DNA from: an uncultured Verrucomicrobiales bacterium
GTDB taxonomy: Bacteria > Verrucomicrobiota > Verrucomicrobiia > Verrucomicrobiales > Akkermansiaceae
Reading direction: 5' to 3'
Assembly: GCA_937893015.1 (NCBI GenBank)
Contig: CALBJX010000004.1
Span: forward strand, 1 to 25,292
Length of the DNA: 25,292 nucleotides
Shown one piece after another: positions 5,671 to 14,091 of this stretch. The translations under genes and the position numbers were made by a program. The first letter of the stretch is position 1, and every line of letters starts with the position of its first letter. The notes beneath the pieces are model-generated. The model did not search any database and was not told where the DNA came from. It saw only the letters and a program-made list of their open reading frames with translations.

Positions 5671-7890
5671 TCAGGATAATTCCGCCATATCCGTGAGGAT
5701 ATGCAGACATTCGCGCAAAATGTAATCGAGAGAAGAGGGATACTCCGGAGAATCGGTGAGAGCGTCGTCGTCATCTTCATGCTCCTCCATGAACTTCTCC
5801 TCATCATCCTTGCTGAAGAGGGGGAGCTCCTTCTTATCCGCGTCATCCAGTTTCAGGCGGCGGATGGTGAGATTCTTCGCGTCCTCCTCCGCCATCTTGG
5901 CATAGCGCTCCTTGCGCTCAGCATCGATGCTCTTGCGGCGGGCCAGCGACTCGGCGTTTTCCGCCTGACGCTCCGCCTTGTTGAGCGAGACGCTGTTTTT
6001 CTCCAGTTTCTCGTTAGCGCGGTCGATATCCTGCTGCATGTAGGTCATGTCCGGGTCTGCAGCGGTGCGGGCCGCACTGCGCTTGAGGAGTTCGGGGAGC
6101 AGCTGCCCGAGGCGCGTACTCTTCACATAGCCGTTGGCTCGGGGGATTTCATCGTAGGGCAGCGCATAATCCTGCTCGCCCTCGCCGATGCGGAAGCCTG
6201 CCGTGACCATAGGCAGCACCAAATCACTCTCCACCCCCTTGAGCTGGGTGGAGGCACCGCCCACGCGGTAGAATTTCTGGGTTGTCACCTTAATCATGCC
6301 GCAGCTCTCGCCCCGGCTGATGAAAGGCATGAAATCTACCAGCGGGCGCGGCACCTGCACAGTACCCTTGCCGAAGGTGGTCCTGTCGCCCACGATAAGG
6401 GCGCGGCCATAATCCGCCATGGCACCCGCAAAGATTTCGGAAGCGGAGGCGCTGAGACGATTGGTGAGCACCACCATGGGGCCGGTGTAGACGGGCTTGC
6501 CGCTCACGGTGAGGCGTTCGGTATGACCGCGGGAGTCCTTCACCTGAACCACGGGACCGGCCCCGGTGAAGAAGCCCACCATCTTGCGTACTTCATCCAA
6601 CGAACCACCGCCGTTGAAACGCAGATCGAGCACGATACCGGAGACGCCTTCCTTCACCATGCGCTGCAGAATCTTCTTCACATCGGCGGCGCAGTGCACA
6701 TCGCCGTCATCAAGGTCCACATAGAAGGAGGGCAAGGTGAGGATGCCGAGCTTGGTCACCGAGCCGTCCGCGCCCTTCATCTCGATAATCTTGCCGTTGG
6801 CAAGCTCCTCGGACATGGGGATTTCATCGCGTACGATGCAGATTTCCAGCTCCTCACCGCTCTCCTCTCGCTGCACTCGCAGCTTGACGGATTGCCCCTT
6901 CTGACCGCGGATGAGGTCAATCACCTTGTCGATGGAGAGGAACATGATGTCCGTCCAGTTGTCATCGCCGTCCTTAGCCACGGCCACGATGTGGTCACCG
7001 AGCTTCAGCTGCCCTTCCTTGGCGGCGGGGCCGCCCTTCACAATACCCTCGATGGTGGTGGACCCGTCGTCATCGGCCTTCAGCTTGGCGCCGATGCCCA
7101 CGAGGGAGGCCTTAATCATGTCCTTGAAACGCTGTTCCTCACGGGCGCCCATGTAGTCGCTGTGCGGGTCGTAGACATGAGCCAACGCATTGAGCACGTC
7201 GGAAACCATGTCCTCGCGGTCAGCCTCCTCGATATCGGAGCGCATGCGCTTGAGACGGGCCTTGATTTTCTCCGCCACGGGCAGCTCCTTGGCGGCAGAC
7301 TTGTTTTCCTTGCCCTTGTCGGCGGCCAGTTTGGCTATATTTTCACGGCGCAGGGTTTCCGTGAGCACCATGTCATCCACGGTGTCCCGCCACACCTGGT
7401 CGAGTGCTGCGGTATCCTTGGCACGCTCCAGTTTGCGGCGGGTACGGGGGATACTGCGGTCGGAATCAAAGGCAGGCATGGACTCGGCATAGGCATCCAA
7501 CGCCTTTTCTGCGGAGGCGATGCGTGCGAGAGCGCGGGCGCTGTAATATGCATGCAATTCCTCCGCCAGACGCGTCGTCTGGTTGGCGAGCATGTAGTCC
7601 CCGAAGCTGCTGGCGTAGCGTTCGCGCAGGTAGGCGACATCCTCCTGTGTCAGGAAGAGGTGCTGCGGGTCCACGGATTGAATGTAACAGTCCAGAAACT
7701 GCGCATACATCTCCTGCGTGAAACGCGCTCGGGAGAAATGCGCATTCTGCAGCACGAGAGAGAATTGCTTGCCGATGGTGTCGTAATCCGGCTCGGCATG
7801 GGAGAGGGAGCTGCAGGAGGCCAGCACCGCCAAACCGGCGACACAGAGTGTGCGCAGCGGTGCGGACAGAGGATGGAACATGTTTTTCAT
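5671..7890 (-). CDS. prc: Tail-specific protease Prc/Tsp (S41 family, lipoprotein)
   Basis: This is a periplasmic C-terminal processing protease of 739 residues from the chosen start. Order: signal peptide with lipobox LASC (Cys26), an N-terminal helical region (about 35-240), a PDZ domain (about 255-345, starting near VGIGAKL at 264), an S41 protease core (about 370-570) and a charged C-terminal helical region rich in Lys and Glu (about 620-720). The Ser-Lys dyad is Ser482 in SASASE and Lys508 in FGKG, matching the spacing in E. coli Prc apart from one extra residue. The ATG at 7890 gives a normal lipoprotein signal. An in-frame GTG at 7926 lies five bases after the predicted transcript start and is an alternative that would lengthen the n-region. 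The family degrades or trims envelope proteins; the substrate here is unknown. Confidence 0.95.
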   Translation of the reverse strand: MKNMFHPLSAPLRTLCVAGLAVLASCSSLSHAEPDYDTIGKQFSLVLQNAHFSRARFTQEMYAQFLDCYIQSVDPQHLFLTQEDVAYLRERYASSFGDYMLANQTTRLAEELHAYYSARALARIASAEKALDAYAESMPAFDSDRSIPRTRRKLERAKDTAALDQVWRDTVDDMVLTETLRRENIAKLAADKGKENKSAAKELPVAEKIKARLKRMRSDIEEADREDMVSDVLNALAHVYDPHSDYMGAREEQRFKDMIKASLVGIGAKLKADDDGSTTIEGIVKGGPAAKEGQLKLGDHIVAVAKDGDDNWTDIMFLSIDKVIDLIRGQKGQSVKLRVQREESGEELEICIVRDEIPMSEELANGKIIEMKGADGSVTKLGILTLPSFYVDLDDGDVHCAADVKKILQRMVKEGVSGIVLDLRFNGGGSLDEVRKMVGFFTGAGPVVQVKDSRGHTERLTVSGKPVYTGPMVVLTNRLSASASEIFAGAMADYGRALIVGDRTTFGKGTVQVPRPLVDFMPFISRGESCGMIKVTTQKFYRVGGASTQLKGVESDLVLPMVTAGFRIGEGEQDYALPYDEIPRANGYVKSTRLGQLLPELLKRSAARTAADPDMTYMQQDIDRANEKLEKNSVSLNKAERQAENAESLARRKSIDAERKERYAKMAEEDAKNLTIRRLKLDDADKKELPLFSKDDEEKFMEEHEDDDDALTDSPEYPSSLDYILRECLHILTDMAELS

Positions 7891-7937
7891 GAGTGAAAAA
7901 GGGTGGCGGCAAGCGCTTTCTTGCACGCGATGCCCCC

Positions 7938-7966
7938 AGCATACGCGCGTGCGGGGACGGAATCAA
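7938..7966 (-). promoter_or_regulatory. Promoter of the prc gene
   Basis: Read on the - strand: TTGATT (7966-7961), a 17-bp spacer and TATGCT (7943-7938). The start is predicted near 7931. The leader is about 41 bases to the ATG at 7890, or 5 bases to the GTG at 7926. A pyrimidine-rich tract CACCCTTTTTCACTC replaces a Shine-Dalgarno before the ATG. Confidence 0.65.
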
Positions 7967-8030
7967 CCCTAAAGTGCGATACTGACGCGCAGAATGAGCG
8001 GAATAACATCCGTCCATACTGACTTCGGGC

Positions 8031-8059
8031 TTGTAAAACAAAGGGAGGAATGGTAGAAT
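8031..8059 (+). promoter_or_regulatory. Promoter of trpB
   Basis: TTGTAA (8031-8036), a 17-bp spacer and TAGAAT (8054-8059). The predicted start near 8066 gives a leader of about 28 bases with no Shine-Dalgarno. Instead it has a pyrimidine run, CACCCCTTTTTTT, before the start codon. No leader peptide or attenuator is visible in this short leader. Confidence 0.65.
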
Positions 8060-8093
8060 TTTCGCGTTCATTTTCACCCCTTTTTTTACGACC

Positions 8094-9314
8094 ATGGATT
8101 TCAAGACCTATCTGCGCAAGCACCCCGATGAGAACGGCTATTTCGGCCGTTTCGGCGGCGCGTATCTGCCCCCCGAGCTGGAGCCCGCGTTCAAGGAGAT
8201 TACCGAAGCGTACAACAGCATCTGCCACTCCGCCCAATTCATCAGCGAGCTGCGCCGCATCCGCAAGCAGTTCCAAGGTCGCCCCACGCCCGTGTACCAT
8301 TGCGAGCGACTCTCCCGCCTCAACGGCGGCGCGCAGATTTACCTCAAGCGCGAGGACCTGAACCATACGGGCGCCCACAAGCTCAACCACTGCATGGGCG
8401 AGGGCCTACTGGCCAAGTTCATGGGCAAGAAGAAGATTATCGCTGAGACAGGCGCTGGCCAGCACGGCGTGGCCCTGGCCACCGCGGCGGCCTACTTCGG
8501 TCTGGAGTGTGAGGTGCACATGGGCGAGGTGGACATCGCCAAGCAGGCCCCCAATGTCACCCGCATGAAGATGCTCGGCGCCAACGTGGTCTGCGTGAAA
8601 CACGGGCTGCGCACGCTCAAAGAGGCCGTTGACTCCGCCTTCGAAGCCTACCTGCGCGACTACAAGACGGCTATCTACTGCATCGGCTCCGTGGTGGGCC
8701 CGCACCCCTTCCCCATGATGGTGCGCGATTTCCAGATGGTGGTGGGGCATGAGGCCCGCGAGCAGTTTTTGGAGATGACGGGTTTCCTGCCCGAGGTGGT
8801 CTGCGCCTGCGTGGGCGGCGGCTCCAACTCCATGGGCATGTTCCCCGCCTTCCTCGACGACCCCGTGGACATCTACGGGGTGGAGCCCATGGGCCACGGC
8901 CCCAAGCTGGGCGACCACGCCGCCTCCATGAGCTTCGGCAGCGAGGGCGTGATGCACGGCTTCAACAGCATCATGCTCAAGGATGAAAACGGCGGCCCCG
9001 CCCCCGTGTACTCCGTCGCCAGCGGTCTGGACTACCCCTCCGTGGGCCCCGAGCACGCGTATCTTCGTGAAATCGGCCGTGTGAAGTACGACAGCGCAAC
9101 GGATGAGGAAGCCATCGACGCCTTCTTCAAACTCTCCCGCTACGAGGGCATCATCCCCGCGCTGGAAAGCTCCCACGCCATTGCCTTCGCCCTCCGCAAA
9201 GCCCGCGAGATGGGCAAGGGTGCCGCCATCCTCGTCAACTGCTCCGGCCGCGGCGACAAGGATGTCGACTACGTTGCCGAACACTTCGGCTACGGCGAGG
9301 ACCACCAATTCTAA
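8094..9314 (+). CDS. trpB: Tryptophan synthase beta chain
   Basis: This PLP enzyme makes tryptophan from indole and serine; indole normally comes from TrpA. The 406-residue length matches TrpB. The PLP Lys is Lys96 in HTGAHKLNH (HxGxHKINN is more common). The catalytic Glu is Glu118 in IAETGAGQHG, at the same 22-residue spacing as in the Salmonella enzyme. The phosphate-binding loop is GGGSNSMG near 241, and NCSGRGDKD is close to the C-terminus. The ATG at 8094 fits the family N-terminus (DENGYFGRFGGAYLPPEL). It has its own promoter. No trpA is present in the window. A glycosyltransferase begins 19 bases after the stop with no terminator between, so transcription may run into the glycan cluster. 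Confidence 0.97.
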   Translation: MDFKTYLRKHPDENGYFGRFGGAYLPPELEPAFKEITEAYNSICHSAQFISELRRIRKQFQGRPTPVYHCERLSRLNGGAQIYLKREDLNHTGAHKLNHCMGEGLLAKFMGKKKIIAETGAGQHGVALATAAAYFGLECEVHMGEVDIAKQAPNVTRMKMLGANVVCVKHGLRTLKEAVDSAFEAYLRDYKTAIYCIGSVVGPHPFPMMVRDFQMVVGHEAREQFLEMTGFLPEVVCACVGGGSNSMGMFPAFLDDPVDIYGVEPMGHGPKLGDHAASMSFGSEGVMHGFNSIMLKDENGGPAPVYSVASGLDYPSVGPEHAYLREIGRVKYDSATDEEAIDAFFKLSRYEGIIPALESSHAIAFALRKAREMGKGAAILVNCSGRGDKDVDYVAEHFGYGEDHQF

Positions 9315-9333
9315 GCAGCTCCTCTACGATTGT

Positions 9334-10428
9334 ATGCAACGGGTTATCATAGCCGATGTCAGGAGTCATACTATCGATGGCTCCATCAAGGGGCACGGCT
9401 ATGCCGTCGCATCGAATTATCTGGAGATTTTTAAGGGTGTAGCAGAGGTGAAGGTAGCCGGTGGTTCCGCTTATGCCCAGAGGTATGGCGACCAAGCCAT
9501 CGCGCTCCCCAACGATGCCCTACCTTCCCGCCCCGGCTGGCTGAATAAACTCTGCACGCTGCAAAATATGCATTGGCTGTTCAGCCACTACCGCAAAGAT
9601 ACGATAGTTCTTCAAAGCAGCGGTGTTGTCACGGCGTTACTCGGGCTCGCGTTATTCAAACACGCAGAAACGAGGGTCTTCATGATTTTATACAATACGG
9701 AAGTAATGACTTCTTGTGTGAAGCGCTTTTTCCTCCGCCTTGCCAAAAGAAGAATCGCCGGTATTCTTTGTCCGAACAGCAAAGTCGGGAAAGCGCACAA
9801 TCTTCCCTATTGCACCATTCCGGATTATATCTATTGCGGAGAGGAAAACACGCTCCGGGCTCAACCAATCTCCTACGAAGATAAGAAATACGATTTCTGC
9901 ATGGTGGGGATCATTTGGCGAGACAAAGGGATGGTAGAAGCTGCACGGCATCTGGCAGGAACGCCGCATAAAGTACTGATTGCCGGTGCCCTTTCAGGGG
10001 AAGAAGGCCTTGAGGAGGACTTGCGAGCAGCTTGCCGAGGCACCGACAATATCGATTTGCGTATAGGCTATCTCTCAGCAGAGGAATATGATGCCGCTAT
10101 CCGTAACAGCCGGTACTGTATTCTGAATTATTCCGCGGCCTACTCCGAACACACCAGCGGTGTAGTATTTGATATTCTCTTCCGCGGAGTCCCGATAGTA
10201 GGACGTTCTTGTTCCTCGTTACATTTCATAGCCGACTATGGCATCGGACAGCTCTATGAAGAAATAACGGCTTTCGCCCCCGCTTCCGTTTTGAACGCAG
10301 CAGAACATGCTCGCTTTTTGGAGAATATGCAACACTATTTCGAAACGCATCGAGCCTATCGCGATAAGCTCATCCGTTTTGTAACCGGAGCCTCACAGGC
10401 TTCGCCTTCCCCTGCACTTTCCATGTGA
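9334..10428 (+). CDS. GT-B fold glycosyltransferase, first gene of the glycan cluster
   Basis: This 364-residue protein looks like a family 1/4-type GT-B glycosyltransferase. The N-terminal half (about 1-180) carries the acceptor side. The C-terminal half starts near YDFCMVGIIWRDKGM and contains a GT4-like donor motif, SEHTSGVVFDILFRGVPIVG. There Glu272 is kept but the second Glu of the EX7E motif is Asp280. No signal peptide or membrane helix is evident, so it probably acts at the cytoplasmic face on a lipid-linked or surface glycan. Donor and acceptor are unknown. The ATG at 9334 lies 19 bases after trpB without a Shine-Dalgarno. The longer frame from 9103 is trpB read in another frame. The base composition becomes AT-richer from here on. 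The next gene begins 12 bases after its stop. Confidence 0.8.
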   Translation: MQRVIIADVRSHTIDGSIKGHGYAVASNYLEIFKGVAEVKVAGGSAYAQRYGDQAIALPNDALPSRPGWLNKLCTLQNMHWLFSHYRKDTIVLQSSGVVTALLGLALFKHAETRVFMILYNTEVMTSCVKRFFLRLAKRRIAGILCPNSKVGKAHNLPYCTIPDYIYCGEENTLRAQPISYEDKKYDFCMVGIIWRDKGMVEAARHLAGTPHKVLIAGALSGEEGLEEDLRAACRGTDNIDLRIGYLSAEEYDAAIRNSRYCILNYSAAYSEHTSGVVFDILFRGVPIVGRSCSSLHFIADYGIGQLYEEITAFAPASVLNAAEHARFLENMQHYFETHRAYRDKLIRFVTGASQASPSPALSM

Positions 10429-10440
10429 GCTGACATTATT

Positions 10441-11712
10441 ATGAAAGGCAGAAAAATAAAAGCTTTACTCTGTTGCTGTGCATGCCGTCCTAACATGGGT
10501 AGCGAGCCCGGAATGGGATGGAATTTTGCCAGTGCGATATCATCATTTTGTGAAACTCACGTCATTGTGACGGAGAACTCACGCAAGATATTAGAAGCAT
10601 ATCAATCAGAGCATGCTGAAGAAACTCGCAATCTTCATTTTCACTACGTTTCCGTATCTGAACCGCTGCAACGATGGGGAAAAATTGCAAAAAAAGCATT
10701 TCCCACATTGTTTTTTTATTACAAATACCACAAATTGTTGCATTTGGTTGCAGAGAAAGCGCAGGAATTGGATAAAGAAGAAGACTTTGACCTTGTTCAT
10801 CAGGTAACCTTAGCCGGATTCCGTACTCCCGGCTATCTGTGGCGTCTCGGCAAACCTCTTCTTTGGGGACCGATCGGGGGGATGGACAACGCACCATTCC
10901 GCTTGCTTGTCTCTCTACGTTTTATAGATATCATCGGTTATTCGCTGCGAAACATTGTGAACTGCTGGCAGAAACGCTTCGGATATGCCGCCAGGATTTA
11001 TTCGCAGAAGGCAGATTACATTCTTGCCAGCACCGCTGAGGGAGAACGAGTCGTCAAAAATTGCTGGAACAGACAGGGAGAGTACATGTGCGAAATCGGC
11101 ACGGCAGGCATGACAGAGGCCGATTTTGTACCCGCAACTCATCAACCGGGGGAACCCTTAAAGCTCTGTTGGGTCGGCATTATGAATAATCAACGCAAAA
11201 ATCTTCCGTTGTTATTCAGGGCTCTCGATTATTGCGAGGCTCCGACCGAATTATGCGTCATGGGAGAGGGCGCCATGAAAGAGCGATGGGAAAAGCTTGC
11301 ACGAGAACTCCCCTCCCGCCACAAGGTTACGTTTCTTGGCCGAGTCCCGCAGATGCGCGTGTTTGAAGAAATGCGCCGATCGCATCTCTTCTGTATCACA
11401 AGTGTAAAGGATGACACCTCCTCCGTTTTGTTAGAAGCACTGCAACACGGGCTCCCGGTCATTGCTCCGAACAGCTGCGGCTTTGCCGGCGTCATCACGG
11501 ATGAATGCGGCATAAGAATTGACATTGATTGGCCGGAATCCTTTGCTCGCGCTTATGGCAAAACACTGAATCGTTTAGCTTCTGATGAGGAATGGCGCCT
11601 CAATTTAGCCATGGGTGCAGTAAAGCGAGCAGAAGAGTTTACTTGGTTCCACAAAACAGCGAGACTGAAGGAAATTTACTCTGCGCTTACAAGGACTCGT
11701 CTGCCACAATAG
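10441..11712 (+). CDS. GT4-family glycosyltransferase
   Basis: This 423-residue GT-B enzyme has an N-terminal GSEPGMGWNFA segment (about 21-31), the usual GT4 acceptor-side glycine-rich loop. Its C-terminal donor domain begins near LKLCWVGIMNNQRKNL and has the late motif DDTSSVLLEALQHGLPVIAP, with Glu332 and Asp324 at the two EX7E positions. It likely transfers a sugar from a nucleotide donor to a growing surface glycan; the sugar is not predictable. It follows the previous glycosyltransferase by 12 bases and is probably cotranscribed. It is markedly AT-rich compared with trpB or fabG, consistent with acquisition by transfer. A 163-base gap with a new promoter follows. Confidence 0.88.
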   Translation: MKGRKIKALLCCCACRPNMGSEPGMGWNFASAISSFCETHVIVTENSRKILEAYQSEHAEETRNLHFHYVSVSEPLQRWGKIAKKAFPTLFFYYKYHKLLHLVAEKAQELDKEEDFDLVHQVTLAGFRTPGYLWRLGKPLLWGPIGGMDNAPFRLLVSLRFIDIIGYSLRNIVNCWQKRFGYAARIYSQKADYILASTAEGERVVKNCWNRQGEYMCEIGTAGMTEADFVPATHQPGEPLKLCWVGIMNNQRKNLPLLFRALDYCEAPTELCVMGEGAMKERWEKLARELPSRHKVTFLGRVPQMRVFEEMRRSHLFCITSVKDDTSSVLLEALQHGLPVIAPNSCGFAGVITDECGIRIDIDWPESFARAYGKTLNRLASDEEWRLNLAMGAVKRAEEFTWFHKTARLKEIYSALTRTRLPQ

Positions 11713-11820
11713 TTTTCTGATTGCATTGTTTGATACAGTATCAGAGAATGCGCCGGAACAGGGCCTGTTGCGCAGGTCGAAAGAACCCATGTTGCAAGAT
11801 TTGTGTAATCAACATAGGTC

Positions 11821-11849
11821 TTGAAAAACAAGAGGAAGCGTGGTATACT
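11821..11849 (+). promoter_or_regulatory. Promoter inside the glycan cluster, upstream of the nitroreductase-like gene
   Basis: TTGAAA (11821-11826), a 17-bp spacer and TATACT (11844-11849), the closest to consensus in the cluster. The predicted start near 11856 gives a 20-base leader with no Shine-Dalgarno. It would drive the genes from 11876 to 16139. A short palindrome TGATAC-A-GTATCA lies about 80 bases upstream; it is too short to call an operator. Confidence 0.75.
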
Positions 11850-11875
11850 TCCGCATCATCTGATTTGCATGTTAC

Positions 11876-12886
11876 ATGAAGGCTTTACTACACAAATTGG
11901 CAAAATTTATCGGTTTTTTTTCATGTCTGTTTGCCATTAACAGAATCAATTTGCGTCTACGAGTCACAATGTTGCAAGATACAATACGCTTGGGGCGTCA
12001 CATGGGTGCATTTTCCCGTGATACAGAAAGCTATGCGTTAGCCAAGCTGACATTTGACTACCATCGAGTAGAAAAGGGATTAACTATGCCTGATTTTCGA
12101 TATGGATTTGGTCACAATGTTGTTGTTGATTTCATCCAAGACTTGCGTCAATTCAAAAAAAAGGGCTACGATACCACGCTGCCGACATACCAACATGCTC
12201 TTGCCGTGTTGAAAGAGTATCAGCGGATACACAACGAAGCTCATTTTGAATTAGCTAATGATATAAAAAAAGGGTTGGATGAAGTTCTGGTTTCATGCAG
12301 CGAATTCCCGGCGACACAAAACATTGTAAGCTCTCAAGATTTCTTTGCGTCCACTCAGGAAAATTTCGCTCAATTTTCAGCATCCCGGCACACAGTTAGA
12401 CACTACGCCGGACGTGTCCCTGAAAAAGACATTATCGATGCCATTGTACAGGCAGGAAATGCTCCGCAGGCGTGCAACCGCCGATTTGTGAAAGCACACT
12501 TTTATCAAGGGCCTATCGTACAGAAGTTACTTGCCTTTCAAAACGGAAATCGCGGCTTTGGACATCTCTGCGAACAACTTATCATCGTGACGGGCGACAT
12601 GGGCTCCTTGTTATTTGCAATGGAAAGGCATGATATACATACCAATGCGGGCATTTTTATTATGAATCTAAGTTACGCGCTTCATTATCACCATGTAGCA
12701 CATTGCCTCCTCAACTGGTGGTATGATGAGCAGCAAGACAAAGAAATGCGCCGTATAGCAGGTATTCCTGAAAACGAAATTGTCGTACTGTTTATTGCCT
12801 GCGGAAAAGCGCCGGAGCGATTTGCGTTAGCCTCATCACCCAAGCCAAGAAAAGAAGATTTAATTGTGCTACATCCGGAAAAGTGA
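11876..12886 (+). CDS. Nitroreductase-family protein of a polysaccharide cluster
   Basis: This 336-residue protein has two parts. Residues 170-336 resemble the FMN-dependent nitroreductase fold: SRHTVRHYAGRVP at 170 fits the family's N-terminal RRSxRxF region, AGNAPQACNRR follows, and the C-terminal GIPENEIVVLFIACGKAPE fits the family's end. Residues 1-165 are an extension with a hydrophobic N-terminal stretch (about 10-22) and HRVEKGL at 63-69. As I recall, similar long nitroreductase-family proteins sit beside polysaccharide pyruvyl transferases in other glycan clusters. Their reaction is not established to my knowledge. Here it lies 44 bases before such a gene. It may reduce a sugar, lipid or flavin substrate, but no function can be assigned. 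Confidence 0.8.
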   Translation: MKALLHKLAKFIGFFSCLFAINRINLRLRVTMLQDTIRLGRHMGAFSRDTESYALAKLTFDYHRVEKGLTMPDFRYGFGHNVVVDFIQDLRQFKKKGYDTTLPTYQHALAVLKEYQRIHNEAHFELANDIKKGLDEVLVSCSEFPATQNIVSSQDFFASTQENFAQFSASRHTVRHYAGRVPEKDIIDAIVQAGNAPQACNRRFVKAHFYQGPIVQKLLAFQNGNRGFGHLCEQLIIVTGDMGSLLFAMERHDIHTNAGIFIMNLSYALHYHHVAHCLLNWWYDEQQDKEMRRIAGIPENEIVVLFIACGKAPERFALASSPKPRKEDLIVLHPEK

Positions 12887-12930
12887 GTGCAATCAACGGA
12901 GGTTCTATTTCATAGCAGTACTCATTTCCT

Positions 12931-14091
12931 ATGAAAATTGCTATCACCTCGACCATCCACCTGCTGACTTATACAAACTACGGCAGCATTCTGCAGGCAT
13001 GTGCCTTGCAGAAAACGCTACGGGAGATGGGGCATCAACCTTTTATGGTACAACTGAGGCGCAAGCCCCGGCTTGAAAGAAGGTTGGGGGGCATTCTGCC
13101 GCTGAGCTGGGTGACTGCGTTTTTTAATGCCGTGTATTTTGTGCGACTGTGCCGTTTCGGGGTGCGTCGCACATGGGGATTTTTTTCGTTGGCGCACCGC
13201 TATCTTTCGTTTTCGCCACTTGTATATGAGTTGGAGGATGCAGAGATGCCGGAGGCGGATGCCTACCTGTGCGGCAGTGACCAGGTGTGGGGAGATCACC
13301 CGGAGAGCGGGGCGTTCCCTGCATGCAAGTTTTTCGCAGACAAGCCCGGGCCGCAATGCTTTTCCTATGCAGCCTCCGCTAATTGGGATGCCCTGAGCGA
13401 GCATTGGCGGCAGCTTGCCGGGCGGTTTTTGCCGCAGTTCCGTGCGGTTTCCGTGAGAGAAGACCGGGGGGTGGAAATCTGCCGCGAGCTGGGTGTGCAG
13501 GATTGTTCACTGGTGTGTGACCCGGTCTTTCTGGTAAAACCTGAAGAATGGCGCCGGCTGATACCATCCCGTCCGCTTATCGCGGAACCTTATGTCCTAT
13601 TTTACGTTCTGAACACGGCGGACCTGACCCAAACGCCTCACGCAGCAGTGCAGCGCTATTGCCGAGAGAAAGGCTATCGGTTTATCAATCTGGCTGCGCA
13701 AGGGGCGGAATCCACTGATACGGCTAAGCTGAGCCGTCGTATCGGACCCTTGGATTTCCTGAATCTTATCTGCCATGCGCAGGCAATTGTCACTAACAGT
13801 TTCCACGGCAGCATGTTCAGTGCTTTGTTCGACAGGCCGTTTCTGACCTGTCTCCAATTCGGTGCCACTGCGGCAGAAAACTCGCGTTTTACCTCTTCCC
13901 TGCGTCTGCTGGGGCAGGAAGTGCGCCTTTGCCGGGGAAACGAGGCAAATCTCACCCTGTTGGAACTGCCCCCCCATGTTGCGGAGAAACGCATACCGGA
14001 ATGGCGCCGAGAGGGCTTGATTTTCCTGCAACAAACGCTGGACTGCATTGCTAAAGATACGAAGGACTCCGCTTTAATAGATACGATATGA
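12931..14091 (+). CDS. Polysaccharide pyruvyl transferase family protein
   Basis: This 386-residue protein belongs to the polysaccharide pyruvyl transferase (CsaB/WcaK-like) superfamily, whose characterised members move pyruvate from phosphoenolpyruvate to a glycan sugar as a ketal. Visible marks are the N-terminal NYGSILQACALQKTL segment, GSDQVW at 115-120, a CDPVF segment near 192 and the C-terminal TNSFHGSMF motif with His292. The fold is GT-B-like and no signal peptide is present, so it acts in the cytoplasm on a precursor. Members of this broad family do not all have proven pyruvyl transferase activity. The ATG at 12931 starts at the family N-terminus (MKIAITSTI). It overlaps the next gene by four bases (ATGA), indicating translational coupling. 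Confidence 0.9.
   Translation: MKIAITSTIHLLTYTNYGSILQACALQKTLREMGHQPFMVQLRRKPRLERRLGGILPLSWVTAFFNAVYFVRLCRFGVRRTWGFFSLAHRYLSFSPLVYELEDAEMPEADAYLCGSDQVWGDHPESGAFPACKFFADKPGPQCFSYAASANWDALSEHWRQLAGRFLPQFRAVSVREDRGVEICRELGVQDCSLVCDPVFLVKPEEWRRLIPSRPLIAEPYVLFYVLNTADLTQTPHAAVQRYCREKGYRFINLAAQGAESTDTAKLSRRIGPLDFLNLICHAQAIVTNSFHGSMFSALFDRPFLTCLQFGATAAENSRFTSSLRLLGQEVRLCRGNEANLTLLELPPHVAEKRIPEWRREGLIFLQQTLDCIAKDTKDSALIDTI

Noticed and set aside
5573..5710. Longer start of the Sel1 lipoprotein
   Set aside because: The extension crosses the promoter and the prc terminator and would destroy the lipoprotein signal.
5701..7896. 731-codon + strand frame opposite prc
   Set aside because: It is the antisense shadow of a clear Prc protease and has no family match.
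11732..11748. Palindrome TGATAC-A-GTATCA as an operator
   Set aside because: It is a single short palindrome about 80 bases from the promoter, with no second copy and no regulator nearby.
12864..13076. 70-codon frame with a GGAGG sequence upstream of the pyruvyl transferase gene
   Set aside because: GGAGG at about 12898 has no start codon at a suitable distance, and the frame overlaps two well-supported genes.
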